From positions 1-64,000 of the forward strand of contig JABSRN010000140.1 in NCBI GenBank assembly GCA_013214025.1: a DNA stretch of 64,000 nt, written 5' to 3'. The notes beneath the pieces were generated by a model. It did not search any database. It saw only the letters and a list, made by a program, of their open reading frames with translations, and had not been told where the DNA came from. Each line of letters starts with the position of its first letter. Position 1 is the first letter of the stretch. The stretch is from Polyangiaceae bacterium (GTDB lineage: Bacteria > Myxococcota_A > Polyangia > Polyangiales > Polyangiaceae). Of this stretch, positions 51,694 to 59,961 are shown one piece after another. The position numbers and the translations under genes were made by a program.

Positions 51694-52748
51694 CCACACC
51701 AATCAGCATATTTGGCAAGACCGTCGGAAACGGCTCCCCGTGTTACATCATCGCGGAAGCCGGCAGCAATCACAACGGCGACCTCAACACAGCTCTGCGC
51801 TTGATTGACGCCGCGGCCGACGCAAAAGCAGATGCCGTCAAATTCCAGACCTTCGAAGCCAATCGGCTCTATCCAAAATCTGCCGGCAAGAGCGACTACC
51901 TCAAAGACGAAACTCCGATCTTTGACATCATCCAATCGATGGAAATGCCAACGGAGTGGCTACCGTGTCTGCGAGATCACGCCCACGACCGCGGTCTCGC
52001 CTTCATCTCCAGTCCCTTCCACGAAGAAGCCGTGGCCCTACTGGACCAGTTTGTTGATGCGTTCAAGATCGCCTCCTATGAACTCACCCATGATCCGCTC
52101 CTGCGAGAGGTAGCCGCCCGGGACAAACCTCTGGTCCTCTCCACCGGGGCATCCACGCTGGATGAGGTCAAGCGCGCTGTGGACGTGCTGCGGGATGCCG
52201 GACGCAAACAGCTGGTTCTGCTGCAATGCACGGCGTCCTATCCGACTCCTCCCGAGGCCGCCAATGTAAGCGCCCTGATCACCCTGCGGGAAGCTACAGG
52301 CATGCCGACGGGCTTGTCCGATCACACGCGGGACCCGGTCGTAGCTCCGGCGGCGGCGGTTGCCCTCGGCGCTTGCGTCATTGAAAAGCATTTCACACTT
52401 TCCAATCGCTTACCTGGGCCAGACCACGCCTTCGCCATCGAGCCGAACGAACTTGTCCGACTCGTCAAACGCGTGCGCGCCACGGAAGCCGTGCTGGGTG
52501 ACGGAAAAAAACAGGTACAGGCCGTCGAAGGAGAGCTCCGAGACTTCGCCCGACGCAGTCTCATCACCACTCGCGACATCCAGGCAGGACAGCCATTTTC
52601 CCGGGGCAACGTAGACGTACTACGCCGAGGCAAGCTAGCCGAAGGACTGGCCCCCTCCGAGCTGGAACGAGTGCTGGGCTCCCGCGCCGCACGAGACTTG
52701 CCTGCGGAGACGTCGCTTAAAGAGGCGGATCTCGCGCTCGGCGAGTAA
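51690..52748 (+). CDS. pseI: Pseudaminic acid synthase
   Basis: The protein has 352 aa, starting in an ATGA overlap with the fusion gene. It is a NeuB-family TIM barrel with a C-terminal SAF (antifreeze-like) domain at about 290-350. Signatures: IIAEAGSNHNGDLNTALRLI, AVKFQTFEANRLYP, ASYELTHDPLLRE, STGASTLDEV, LQCTASYPTP, GLSDHTRDPVVAPAA and CVIEKHFTLSNRLPGPDHAF. It condenses phosphoenolpyruvate with the 6-deoxy-altrose derivative. The PGPDHAF ending separates the PseI group from sialic acid synthases, in line with the context. Confidence 0.92.
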   Translation: MTTPISIFGKTVGNGSPCYIIAEAGSNHNGDLNTALRLIDAAADAKADAVKFQTFEANRLYPKSAGKSDYLKDETPIFDIIQSMEMPTEWLPCLRDHAHDRGLAFISSPFHEEAVALLDQFVDAFKIASYELTHDPLLREVAARDKPLVLSTGASTLDEVKRAVDVLRDAGRKQLVLLQCTASYPTPPEAANVSALITLREATGMPTGLSDHTRDPVVAPAAAVALGACVIEKHFTLSNRLPGPDHAFAIEPNELVRLVKRVRATEAVLGDGKKQVQAVEGELRDFARRSLITTRDIQAGQPFSRGNVDVLRRGKLAEGLAPSELERVLGSRAARDLPAETSLKEADLALGE

Positions 52749-52754
52749 GCCACC

Positions 52755-53258
52755 ATGCCCGAGCCGCAATTGCGCCCCGCCGAAGAGCATGACTGCGATG
52801 CAGTCTTCGACTGGGCGAACGATCCCGACACCCGAGCCGCATCGTTTCTGCGCGCCGACATCGTCAAGTCCGATCACATCAAGTGGTTCAAGGCCACCCT
52901 TGCGGGTAAGCTGCGACAGCTATTCATTATCCTATCGGCCGGGCAAAGGGCCGGAGTGGTGCGCTTCGACTGGCTCGCCGATGCCGATGCCCCCGCCGGC
53001 GCCGGGCGATGCGCGGAAGTCGGCATCAACCTGGCCCCCAGCCACCGCGGTCGCCGCCTGTCGACCCCGGCGCTTCATGCCGCCACAGTTGTCGCCCGGG
53101 ATTCCGGCGTCGGCCTGCTGATTGCACACATTCGCCCAGATAATCTGAGCAGCGTGAGAGCCTTTGAAAGCGCCGATTACCGCTTGGTAGACACCGTAGA
53201 AATCAAGGGCTCGCACGCCCTGCGTTACGAGTTGAGACTCGCCGAAATTAGCGTATAG
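52755..53258 (+). CDS. pseH: GNAT acetyltransferase, PseH type
   Basis: The protein has 167 aa, 6 bp after pseI. It is a GNAT fold: LRPAEEHDCDAVFDWANDPD at the start is the PseH/WecD-like pattern. The acetyl-CoA loop is INLAPSHRGRRLSTPAL (about 92-108), and HIRPDNLSSVRAFESADYRL is the C-terminal motif. In the pathway PseH N-acetylates the 4-amino sugar made by PseC. Its place between pseI and the transferase gene supports this role. Confidence 0.86.
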   Translation: MPEPQLRPAEEHDCDAVFDWANDPDTRAASFLRADIVKSDHIKWFKATLAGKLRQLFIILSAGQRAGVVRFDWLADADAPAGAGRCAEVGINLAPSHRGRRLSTPALHAATVVARDSGVGLLIAHIRPDNLSSVRAFESADYRLVDTVEIKGSHALRYELRLAEISV

Positions 53259-53279
53259 AGCTTGCAGACGAATCCAGCG

Positions 53280-54590
53280 ATGAGCCAGCCCCACCCAGCG
53301 AACCGTCCCGGCCCGTCTGTACGCCTCGCCTGGGAGCATACTCACCGAGAAGCCCTGCCCGCGTTGATCCTGCTGCACAAAGCGCGGCAACGCCAGATGT
53401 CAGGGCAAATGGAGCACCTGAGCGCCTTGGGGCAAAGCCCCGTCGGTCGCGAAGTCGTGTTCCTGCCGTTTTTCTACGATGACGACGTTCGAAACCGCTA
53501 CCTCGGACAAGCAGACTACCAAAACTGTTGGCTGGTCAACATGGCCTGGGAGCAAATGCATTTCGCCTGTGGACGCGGCTACCTGTTGCCGGACGGTGAG
53601 TTCGCCCGCGAAACCGTATTGCACTGCGCTTGGGGCGAACGATTTGAAGAACTGCTGATTGACCACGGCATCCCCAAAGAGCGCATTCGCATCACGGGGC
53701 ACCCACGTTTCGATATCTACAAGCACACTCAGCTACTACAGAGCCGCACGGAACTCGCAGAACCGTATGGCCTGGACCCAGACAAGGACTGGGTCCTGGT
53801 CCCCTACAACTTCAACATGGCGTACATCTCCGCAGAGTTACGCCAAAGTTTGCAAGCGCGAGGCTATAATCTTAGCGATGAGTTCATCGCGGGCTTCGCC
53901 AAAGCACGCGATGCGTTTACCGAGATGGTGCGCAATCTCGCCGACGAGTTCCCGCAGACTCAGTTCATTTTGCGGGTGCACCCTGCAGGCTATGAGGCTG
54001 AATCCATCTACCAAGGCGAAAGCCGGACCCGCGAAAATTTGTTCGTTATCGCGGACTACGATATCGCCAACTGGGTCCGTCAGGCAGCGTTGACCATTGT
54101 GTGGAATAGCACCACATCGATGGAGTGCATTGTCGCCGGCAAACCCGTAGTGGCCTACGAGCCCTTCCCTTTCTCAGAAGTCTTCGACTTCGACGTCAAC
54201 CGCATCATTCCCAATCTCACGAAGGTATCTGACATCGCCGACGTGCTGCGTTCCCTACCGGCTCCAGGCTTGAGCTACGACATGGATCGTTTCCAATGTT
54301 GGTACCGGCATCAGGACGGAAAGACCGCCGACCGCCTGCTAGATATCGTCGACGAGGCTCGTCTGGATCCCGAACGCTACGCCGTGACCCGCCCTATTGT
54401 GGAGGACCCGCGGCTCCGCGCAGGCAACCGACTGTATTCTTCTGTATCAAAATGGCCGTGGGGAAAAACCCTGCTCCGCACGGGTTTCGGCGTTGACCGC
54501 CCCCCCCGTCATGCGCCACCGCCCACAGCACCGCTGGAGCGCGCGGTCACCGAATTGTCGGCACGACCATTGCTGGACTATCTACGCTAG
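53280..54590 (+). CDS. Surface-carbohydrate biosynthesis protein, GT-B fold transferase candidate
   Basis: The protein has 436 aa from the ATG at 53280; a TTG six codons earlier is possible. It resembles 'surface carbohydrate biosynthesis' proteins with a CDP-glycerol-transferase-like GT-B fold. HCAWGERFEELLIDHGIP and ITGHPRFDIYK mark the linker region, and the C-terminal lobe has LFVIADYDIANWVRQAALTI and IVWNSTTSMECIVAGKPVVA, the donor-site pattern. It is the best candidate for transferring CMP-pseudaminate or another unit onto the glycan, but this is inferred from context. There is no signal or membrane segment. Confidence 0.72.
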   Translation: MSQPHPANRPGPSVRLAWEHTHREALPALILLHKARQRQMSGQMEHLSALGQSPVGREVVFLPFFYDDDVRNRYLGQADYQNCWLVNMAWEQMHFACGRGYLLPDGEFARETVLHCAWGERFEELLIDHGIPKERIRITGHPRFDIYKHTQLLQSRTELAEPYGLDPDKDWVLVPYNFNMAYISAELRQSLQARGYNLSDEFIAGFAKARDAFTEMVRNLADEFPQTQFILRVHPAGYEAESIYQGESRTRENLFVIADYDIANWVRQAALTIVWNSTTSMECIVAGKPVVAYEPFPFSEVFDFDVNRIIPNLTKVSDIADVLRSLPAPGLSYDMDRFQCWYRHQDGKTADRLLDIVDEARLDPERYAVTRPIVEDPRLRAGNRLYSSVSKWPWGKTLLRTGFGVDRPPRHAPPPTAPLERAVTELSARPLLDYLR

Positions 54591-54613
54591 GCCCAACTAG
54601 CCCGAATCCCGAC

Positions 54614-56026
54614 ATGACCAGCGACGCCCAGCCGAACAGTGATGCCCCCTCTACGGGCCGCGCCGCTCGCCTGAGCAATTGGGTGCGCAAGAAGGATCCG
54701 TCCTTCTTCGCGTACTTCCTCGCCAAGGTAATCCCCGCCGTCCTCTCCTTCATCACGGTCACGTACACCATCCGGTTCATCTCCCATGCGGATTACGGGG
54801 AGTGGGGCTTCCTCGGCGTGGTCTCCGGCATGTTGGTGCCGGTCGTGTCCCTATCGCTCCCCCAAGCGATGATGCGAATGTACTTCGACAAGAAGGACGA
54901 GCGAGTCGAAACCCACGCCTCTCTCGTAACCACGACCTTTCTGGTGAACACCGCCGGCATGCTCGTGGTGTTTGTGATCGCCTGCCTGCTCTACTTCGCC
55001 GAATCCCAAGCCGCGTTGGGGCTGCTTTACTTCGGTGGGATTACGACTGGAAAAATTGGATTCAGCTTTTTCAACTACCTCAGCCGAGTGCGCAACGACT
55101 ACGGACTCTACCTGTTCAACCGCGTGGTGGAGAGCCTCCTCTACACCGCCTTTGTCGCGACGTTCGTTTCTTACGTCGCAGACGCCGACCGAAGCACAGA
55201 GGTTCTCGGCCACAGTCGTCTACATTGGCTGGCTTACGCAAGCATCGGTACGGTCTGGTTGATCAACGCAGTGAACGCGCTGTACTACTCCCGCCAGGGG
55301 CTACTCAGCATCAAAGCAAAATTGCTCAGTAAGGTTGAGCTTCGAGAGATGCTGGCGTTTTCGACGCCACTGATCGGAACATTCTTCATCGGGTGGCTGC
55401 TGGCATCCTCCGATGTTTGGGTTCTACGCCGAGTGGGTAGCCTTACGGCGACAGCAGACTACTTGTTTGCTGTAAAAATCGCGGGCGGCGTAGCACTGGT
55501 CACCGAATCGTCGCTACTGGACTGGCCTCGATTTTACTACGGCCACATGCGAGACAACCACGCGGACCGAGATGAGCAAATCGCGCGCCGCGTTCGAAGC
55601 TTCCTCTACATGCACATTGGCGCCATTCTACTGGTCCGCTTCATCGCAGCCTTCGCCTACGATGTGCTCGGTGCCGAGCAGTTCGTCGCGGGGCTGGAGT
55701 ACCTGCGATACCTAGTGCTTGGCAATTTTTTCTTCCTGTTGGGCAATCTGATGGCCGCCGGTATCGGCTACGCCAAACGTACCCATCTGACCTTGGTCAC
55801 CTTCCTGGTGCCGGGAGCAATGAATCTGGGACTCAATTTCCTGTTGATTCCCCGCTGGGGTGCACACGCCGCCGCATTGACGACCCTCGCTGCCTACTTG
55901 CTCTACGCGATTCTTTCCTTCTTCATGGGGCGACCGTTTTACCGATTTCAAGGCGGCTCTCGGCTGATCGCGGTTATTGCAGTAGCCCTCGGAGCTGCGC
56001 TACTGCCGCTCGGCCTCGGAGCATGA
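54614..56026 (+). CDS. Polysaccharide flippase (Wzx/MATE-like)
   Basis: The protein has 470 aa with 12 to 14 hydrophobic segments after a 35-residue polar tail. FITVTYTIRFISHADYGEWG and LLASSDVWVLRRVGSLTATA are characteristic of PST-family (MOP superfamily) exporters, as is the SRVRNDYGLYLFNRVVESLL stretch. It should move lipid-linked glycan units across the inner membrane. It is encoded between pseH/transferase and pseB in one orientation, consistent with export of a pseudaminate-containing oligosaccharide. No polymerase (Wzy) was recognised. Confidence 0.88.
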   Translation: MTSDAQPNSDAPSTGRAARLSNWVRKKDPSFFAYFLAKVIPAVLSFITVTYTIRFISHADYGEWGFLGVVSGMLVPVVSLSLPQAMMRMYFDKKDERVETHASLVTTTFLVNTAGMLVVFVIACLLYFAESQAALGLLYFGGITTGKIGFSFFNYLSRVRNDYGLYLFNRVVESLLYTAFVATFVSYVADADRSTEVLGHSRLHWLAYASIGTVWLINAVNALYYSRQGLLSIKAKLLSKVELREMLAFSTPLIGTFFIGWLLASSDVWVLRRVGSLTATADYLFAVKIAGGVALVTESSLLDWPRFYYGHMRDNHADRDEQIARRVRSFLYMHIGAILLVRFIAAFAYDVLGAEQFVAGLEYLRYLVLGNFFFLLGNLMAAGIGYAKRTHLTLVTFLVPGAMNLGLNFLLIPRWGAHAAALTTLAAYLLYAILSFFMGRPFYRFQGGSRLIAVIAVALGAALLPLGLGA

Positions 56027-56263
56027 TCACCAAGACCAACCAGGGCGGCGGCGCGGACGGGTGCCGACCGATCTGATTTCGACCACGATGCCGCCAGACT
56101 GCCGCTGAGCGCCGCATCCTACGACTCCAGCCCGGGGCAGCAGCCCACGGCGCAGTCTCCTTGCCACAGCTGGGAATTTCGCTTGCCGCGCCCATGGGGG
56201 CGAATTACAGCCAGCCAAGATAGCTCGACGCTGATTCTAGCGTCACTCGAAAGGCCCCCAGCC

Positions 56264-57298
56264 ATGACCGCCCAGGACGATTCCCAGCTTTTCGCTCCGC
56301 TGCTGTCGGTGCCCCCGGATCTCAAAGGAGCCGTGATCCTCGTCACCGGTGGAACAGGGTCGTTTGGACACGCCTTCGTCCGGCGCCTGCTCAAGGACTT
56401 TTCCCCGGGCCGGGTGATCGTCTTCTCCAGAGACGAGCAAAAGCACTACGCCATGCAATCCCAGATATCGGATCCTCGTCTCCGCTGCTTCGTGGGGGAC
56501 ATCCGCGACAAGGATCGCCTCAAGCGCGCATTGGCGGGCGTGGACATCGTGGTGCACGCGGCGGCCATGAAACATGTACCGATCGCAGAGTACAACCCAA
56601 TCGAGGCGATCCGGACCAACATCGACGGCGCATCGAACCTGCTGGAAGCTGCGCTTGACCGAAACGTCAGCCAACTGGTCGCGCTGAGTACCGACAAAGC
56701 AGCTAGCCCGGTCAACCTCTACGGCGCGACCAAGCTCTGCATGGAAAAGCTCTTCGTCGCCGCCAACTCGTACTCGGGCTCCTCCGGCACTCGCTTCAAT
56801 CTCGTGCGCTACGGCAACGTGGTCGGCAGCGCCGGCAGCGTTGTTCCGCTGTTTCGAAAGCAGCGCCGCGAAGGCCTGCTGACTATCACCGAACCCGACA
56901 TGACGCGCTTTTGGATCGGCATGAACCGAGCGGTGGATCTGGTGTTGCTTGCGCTCAAAGAGGGCCGGGCCGGTGAACTATTCATCCCCAAGATCTCGGC
57001 TTGCACCGCCGCTGTGCTAGCCGAAGCTATCGCCCCCGGCGTGCCAACCAAGATGATTGGGATCCGGCCTGGCGAAAAGATGCACGAAGCCATGATCACG
57101 ATGGACGAAGCCCGCTACGTCGTAGAGTACGAACGACACTTCGTAATCGAGCCTAACTTTCCCTGGTGGGGTCAGGAACGGCGCACTGACGGTAACAGCG
57201 TCCCCGATGACTTCGCCTTCAGTAGCGATCGCGCGCACCAGCTGAATGTTGAGCAGACACGGAAGTTGCTCGTCGAACTCGGCATGATGGACGACTGA
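56264..57298 (+). CDS. pseB: UDP-N-acetylglucosamine 4,6-dehydratase (inverting)
   Basis: The protein has 344 aa. The ATG at 56264 gives the family N-terminus; AAGG lies about 9 nt upstream. This short-chain dehydrogenase/reductase has NAD site VTGGTGSFGHAFVRR (about 25-39). SRDEQKHYAMQSQ, VVHAAAMKHVPIAEYNP with the catalytic Lys, SLSTDKA-like ALSTDKAASPVNLYGATK and RYGNVVGSAGSVVPLFRKQ are PseB/FlaA1 hallmarks. It performs the first step of pseudaminic acid synthesis. Although first in the pathway, it is last in the cluster, behind the flippase with 237 bp between. Confidence 0.93.
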   Translation: MTAQDDSQLFAPLLSVPPDLKGAVILVTGGTGSFGHAFVRRLLKDFSPGRVIVFSRDEQKHYAMQSQISDPRLRCFVGDIRDKDRLKRALAGVDIVVHAAAMKHVPIAEYNPIEAIRTNIDGASNLLEAALDRNVSQLVALSTDKAASPVNLYGATKLCMEKLFVAANSYSGSSGTRFNLVRYGNVVGSAGSVVPLFRKQRREGLLTITEPDMTRFWIGMNRAVDLVLLALKEGRAGELFIPKISACTAAVLAEAIAPGVPTKMIGIRPGEKMHEAMITMDEARYVVEYERHFVIEPNFPWWGQERRTDGNSVPDDFAFSSDRAHQLNVEQTRKLLVELGMMDD

Positions 57299-57346
57299 GC
57301 GCACCGCGAACGACTCGGAGGATTGCAGCTGCCCCGGCCGTCGGAT

Positions 57347-58891
57347 ATGTTCGTTCGCATGAGTTGGCTTGCCTCAACTATCCGCAGAAAAGGAACGCTT
57401 TTCCTCGTTCTCGCCGTGGCTATCGCCAGTTTCGTGAGCCACATGGATCTCGTCAGCGCCAGCGCGCCCTATTCAGGCCACATCGACGAACCTTATCTCA
57501 CCACTCGTGCCCACGACATCATAAGAACTGGAGAGCTCAATCCGCAATTTTTCCGCTACGGTTCCCTTCCCATCTATCTGGCTGCCGCCGGTGAGGCGCT
57601 AGGCATCATCCAGGCAAACAAACTCGAACGGGTCACCGTCAGCGATTTACACTGGACCCCGTACTACTCCCACGCGGTTGTGGGTACCATGATGCGCACG
57701 CCCTTTGTGCTCGCTGGATGTGCGTGCCTCGTGTTGGTGGGCCTGATCGCACGAAGGCTATACGGCTCCCGCCTAGCGATGGTCACGGCGACCCTATCGG
57801 CAACATCCTTGCCACTGTTGCATTTTCATACGTGGGCCTACGCGAACGTCGACATACTGGTTACCTTTTTCTGCCTACTCACCAGCTGCTACGTTCTATG
57901 GACGTCATCGCAACAGACCTATCAAGCAAAAAGCTTCATCCCCGGTGTGCTCTGCGGGCTTGCCATCTCCTGCAAGTACACTGCAGGAGTGATGCTTCTA
58001 ATCCCCCTGCTGTCAATTTTCTTGTACGGGAGACGTTCCAGGCTGAGATTGGCCGCAGCGCTCCTAGTGTCATCGGCCCTCAGCTTTTTCGTGGTGATGC
58101 CATACGCGCTCCTGGATCTGGCCCATTTTCTCGACGACGTCGGCGCCGAAGTCTTTCACTACAACGTAAGCGGACACGGTAGATTCACCGCAGTTCCCGG
58201 ACTCCCTCATCTCAAACTGTACTTGACGGCTCTGCGTACCCAATTAGGCGACGTGGGCCTAGGACTCGCAGCGGTTGGCTTCGTTGCAGCTTTCAAACGG
58301 AACCCCAAATTGGCTGCGGTCGCCTTCATCGGTCCACTGAGCTTACTCGCCTACATTTGCACACTCAAAGTGAATTTCCTCAGGAACATCTTGGTGGTGT
58401 TCCCCTTCGCCACCATCGCCTTGGGGGGCGCCTACACGGCAAGCCAACAAATCGCATCCTTGCTCAGGTCCCGAATTCCGACTCCGTACCTTCAGAACTA
58501 TCTGGCGCCGCTTGTGATCGGTGCCTTGATGCTGACACACACATCGATGATGCCGTGGTATCGCTTCCACGTCCGCTCAAAGCCAGACACCAGAATCGTT
58601 CTTGAGGACCATCTCCTCCACAATTTCGCGAAGGGCAGCCAACTGTGGATTCCGGAAGGAGCTCATATTTCTGTGGAGCGCTTGGCAAAACACTTCAACG
58701 TCAAGCGACTCAATAGAAACAACGTCCCCAAGTCGCTATCGGGCGGACTCTGGCTTCGACCGAAATTTGCCAACGATAAACAAGCCGAACCGTTCATGCA
58801 TTTACCCTGCAAGGTGTCCTTCGCAGTCGAAGGCAATGCTCTTCGCAAAGAGATAAGCCGCAATCCCGGTGTCGCCGTCTGCTCGTTGTAG
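57347..58891 (+). CDS. GT39-like membrane glycosyltransferase
   Basis: The protein has 514 aa from the ATG at 57347; an in-frame TTG at 57323 and an ATG at 57359 are alternatives. It is a polytopic GT-C enzyme (about 10 segments). The first periplasmic loop has the acidic motif GHIDEPYLTTRAHDI with RTGELNPQFFRYGSLPIYLA, typical of dolichyl/undecaprenyl-phosphate-sugar transferases of the PMT/ArnT group. A soluble C-terminal tail (about 430-514) follows. It would transfer a sugar from a lipid carrier to a periplasmic acceptor. It is 48 bp after pseB and likely part of the glycan cluster. Confidence 0.82.
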   Translation: MFVRMSWLASTIRRKGTLFLVLAVAIASFVSHMDLVSASAPYSGHIDEPYLTTRAHDIIRTGELNPQFFRYGSLPIYLAAAGEALGIIQANKLERVTVSDLHWTPYYSHAVVGTMMRTPFVLAGCACLVLVGLIARRLYGSRLAMVTATLSATSLPLLHFHTWAYANVDILVTFFCLLTSCYVLWTSSQQTYQAKSFIPGVLCGLAISCKYTAGVMLLIPLLSIFLYGRRSRLRLAAALLVSSALSFFVVMPYALLDLAHFLDDVGAEVFHYNVSGHGRFTAVPGLPHLKLYLTALRTQLGDVGLGLAAVGFVAAFKRNPKLAAVAFIGPLSLLAYICTLKVNFLRNILVVFPFATIALGGAYTASQQIASLLRSRIPTPYLQNYLAPLVIGALMLTHTSMMPWYRFHVRSKPDTRIVLEDHLLHNFAKGSQLWIPEGAHISVERLAKHFNVKRLNRNNVPKSLSGGLWLRPKFANDKQAEPFMHLPCKVSFAVEGNALRKEISRNPGVAVCSL

Positions 58892-59524
58892 AGCGAAAAA
58901 CCATCACCTCGATACCAAGGCTCTGGGCAAACACGCTCACCACTTGTAACCTTACTGTTCTTCGCCCCCGGGCCCACTCCCACCGCGGCGATACTATAAG
59001 CGGGTATCGTCGCAATAATCGCAAGTAGAGTTCCTGTGCTGGGCACCAGCACCTAACGCAACCACCGGCTCATCGCCGGAATCATGGGTTGCCAGTCCTC
59101 TTGCGGGCTACGCGAGCCATGCCATTGACCTTCCCGTTGTACTCTCCGTACTTTTCCAATCAAAGAGCGCTTCCTAGCGCCGAGTAGCCGGATTGTGCGG
59201 GCACGGGCAACACCAACGGTGTCAGACTCGCCACTCGCGGCGGTAATCCGCTTCGGCCGCCGCGGGACGCTGATCGCGGCGCATCATCGATAGGGCTGCA
59301 TGCCCACGCAGCGCTATCGATGATGCCGATGTAAAGGCAACGCTCATCGGGAAAACCGCGAACTTTATCCGATGGCCTAGGTCAGCGGGTCTGGGCAAGC
59401 CCAAGCACCCATTCGTAATTTCAGTGCTGGGCACCCCGTCTCTTTTAGGAGCGCTCAAGCGTCAGCTCGCCGCTCGAAAAGTGTTAGCGCACTCTCCCTA
59501 TCGGAATACCACGTCGCTCCGCTG
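58892..59524. other. Intergenic stretch with inverted repeats
   Basis: There are no supported genes. A 7-bp hairpin at 59036-59052 and a long inverted repeat at 59281-59326 are visible. The block sits between the glycan cluster and the second IS-end copy and looks like decayed mobile DNA. Confidence 0.45.
59281..59326. repeat. Long inverted repeat (hairpin) in intergenic DNA
   Basis: Perfect 13-bp arms (59281-59293 and 59314-59326) surround a second 5-bp arm pair (59295-59299 with 59308-59312), giving a stem of about 19 positions with one mismatch and an 8-nt loop. It is far from any gene end, so a mobile-element end or REP-like palindrome is more likely than a terminator. Confidence 0.8.
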
Positions 59525-59577
59525 GTGTATCCCGGCAGCTGAATTCGGACAGAAACAGGGTTTGAGCTAAGAGACAA
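59525..59577 (+). repeat. 53-bp IS-end repeat, copy B
   Basis: It is 50 of 53 bases identical, in the same orientation, to the end of the IS3-like remnant at 45859-45911. Sequence to its right does not continue as transposase, so only the IS end is left here. Confidence 0.9.
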
Positions 59578-59961
59578 ATCGGGTCGAGCTCATTGTCGAT
59601 GGCACGCTGGGACTGATGCGCGCGACCGAGCAGATGTACGCTCAATCCAATTTTCAGCGCTGTCGCAGCATTCTTGATAAAGAACACTTTATCGCCATCA
59701 CACCGGCCAGCCGCCAGCGGCCGAACAATCACATCCTCGGGCGTCTGGAGCTCGGGCTCCTGAACGTCCCACCACTAAAGTGTGCGATTCCAACGTAGGT
59801 CAGTTGCTTCATGTCCCCAACCTAGGGCGCGAAAACGTGTCCCTGTCAGACTATGGTCAGCGTCCCGTCAGCATAGCCAAACAACGCGAGGGAAAACATT
59901 CCTACGCGAAGCGTCGGCGGCCGAAATGGAGATGTCCACGGGCGGCCCGTGGCGAAGCAGC
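59578..59961. other. Intergenic region right of IS-end copy B
   Basis: A short plus-strand open frame (59616-59798) shows no domain and no ribosome binding site. I see no gene. It borders the 3' end of the transporter gene. Confidence 0.4.

Noticed and set aside
59616-59798. Short plus-strand frame after IS-end copy B as a transposase remnant
   Set aside because: No match to OrfA or OrfB of the IS3-like element could be seen; left unassigned.
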